A stretch of 34,045 nucleotides of DNA, taken from assembly GCA_937974625.1 (NCBI GenBank), contig CALJVJ010000191.1:1-34045 (forward strand), in the 5' to 3' direction. Shown piece by piece: positions 33,811 to 34,045 of this stretch. The stretch's first letter is position 1, and each line of letters opens with the position of its first letter. The position numbers and the translations under genes were made by a program. The notes under the pieces were generated by a model that made no database searches, had not been told where the DNA came from, and worked only from the letters and a program-made list of their open reading frames with translations. This DNA comes from an uncultured Saprospiraceae bacterium. Lineage in GTDB: Bacteria > Bacteroidota > Bacteroidia > Chitinophagales > Saprospiraceae.

Positions 33811-34045
33811 GAGGTAGAAATTAAAAATTTAGACCCAAAAATAATTTTTTTTAAGCACAAAGGAATCAGATGTTGCATTTACTTTTTTTTCATTCAAAGT
33901 TCAATAAGTAATACGGGTTGATTAATCAGGTAAAATTTAGAGCTAAGATTTTTTTGATAGTTTTTGCCAAAAAATCAATGAATAGCACCGCTATTGATTT
34001 ATTTTTTGGTAAGAACAAACGCAGTTTGTGACCCGCAACGCGGAT
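33811..34045. other. Operon leader and hairpin cluster at the window end
   Basis: The first 150 bases are AT-rich upstream sequence of the - strand operon without a good TAnnTTTG promoter or TTGGTnnACCAA operator. The last 80 bases hold three hairpins in a row (33967-34009, 34015-34029, 34033-34043), described as a separate repeat entry. No ORF is seen. Confidence 0.5.
33967..34043. repeat. Three consecutive palindromes, REP-like
   Basis: A 20-bp stem with two mismatches and loop ACC (33967-33986 with 33990-34009), then ACAAAC-GCA-GTTTGT (34015-34029), then CCGC-AAC-GCGG (34033-34043). Dense palindromes with rising GC content are like the ends of REP/RAYT elements or small transposon termini. 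The window stops inside the structure, so identity is open. Confidence 0.5.

Overview
The window looks like a marine member of the Bacteroidota. The evidence is a SusC/SusD pair, many lipoproteins with Bacteroidota-style lipoboxes, a type IX secretion (T9SS) C-terminal sorting domain, AT-rich DNA with weak Shine-Dalgarno signals, and two promoters with the Bacteroidota TTTG / TAnnTTTG elements. Genus cannot be fixed from this sequence; Flavobacteriia and Saprospiria are both plausible.

About 1-27.6 kb is an alginate utilisation locus. Left part (1-6.7 kb, + strand): the 3' end of a gene for a tandem carbohydrate-binding-like repeat protein, a PL7 alginate lyase, then a tight cluster of an Nramp-fold transporter, a secreted TIM-barrel isomerase-like protein and a PL17 oligoalginate lyase. 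A decayed fragment of a mannonate-dehydratase-type gene follows. Middle (7-15.8 kb, + strand): KdgF, a hexuronate-type MFS permease, an SDR that fits DEH reductase, a two-domain PL6 lipoprotein, a second Nramp-fold transporter, KDG kinase and KDPG aldolase. Next come an unknown lipoprotein (+) and a convergent operon PL6(T9SS)-bicupin-PL7 (-), then SusC-SusD and another PL7 lipoprotein (+).

The genes make a nearly complete route. PL7 and PL6 lyases cut alginate outside or on the cell surface, SusCD imports oligomers, and PL17 releases unsaturated monomers. The MFS permease (and perhaps the Nramp-fold proteins) crosses the inner membrane. KdgF forms DEH, the SDR reduces it to KDG, KdgK phosphorylates it, and Eda splits KDPG to pyruvate and glyceraldehyde-3-phosphate. 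A shared palindrome, TTGGTnnACCAA, lies at the kdgK, susC and PL6 promoters and resembles operators of uronate-responsive GntR regulators. No regulator gene is in the window.

The right part (27.7-33.8 kb, - strand) is a second operon: FAD-linked 2-hydroxyacid dehydrogenase, a third Nramp-fold transporter, membrane-anchored sulfatase, FAH-family hydrolase and SDR. It fits breakdown of a sulfated sugar through a diketo-deoxy acid to pyruvate and lactate, as in non-phosphorylative fucose or rhamnose pathways, but the substrate is inferred.

The most unusual theme is three Nramp-fold proteins that have lost the canonical metal-binding motifs and sit within polysaccharide catabolic clusters. They may be a group of organic-acid or uronate transporters mis-labelled as metal transporters.
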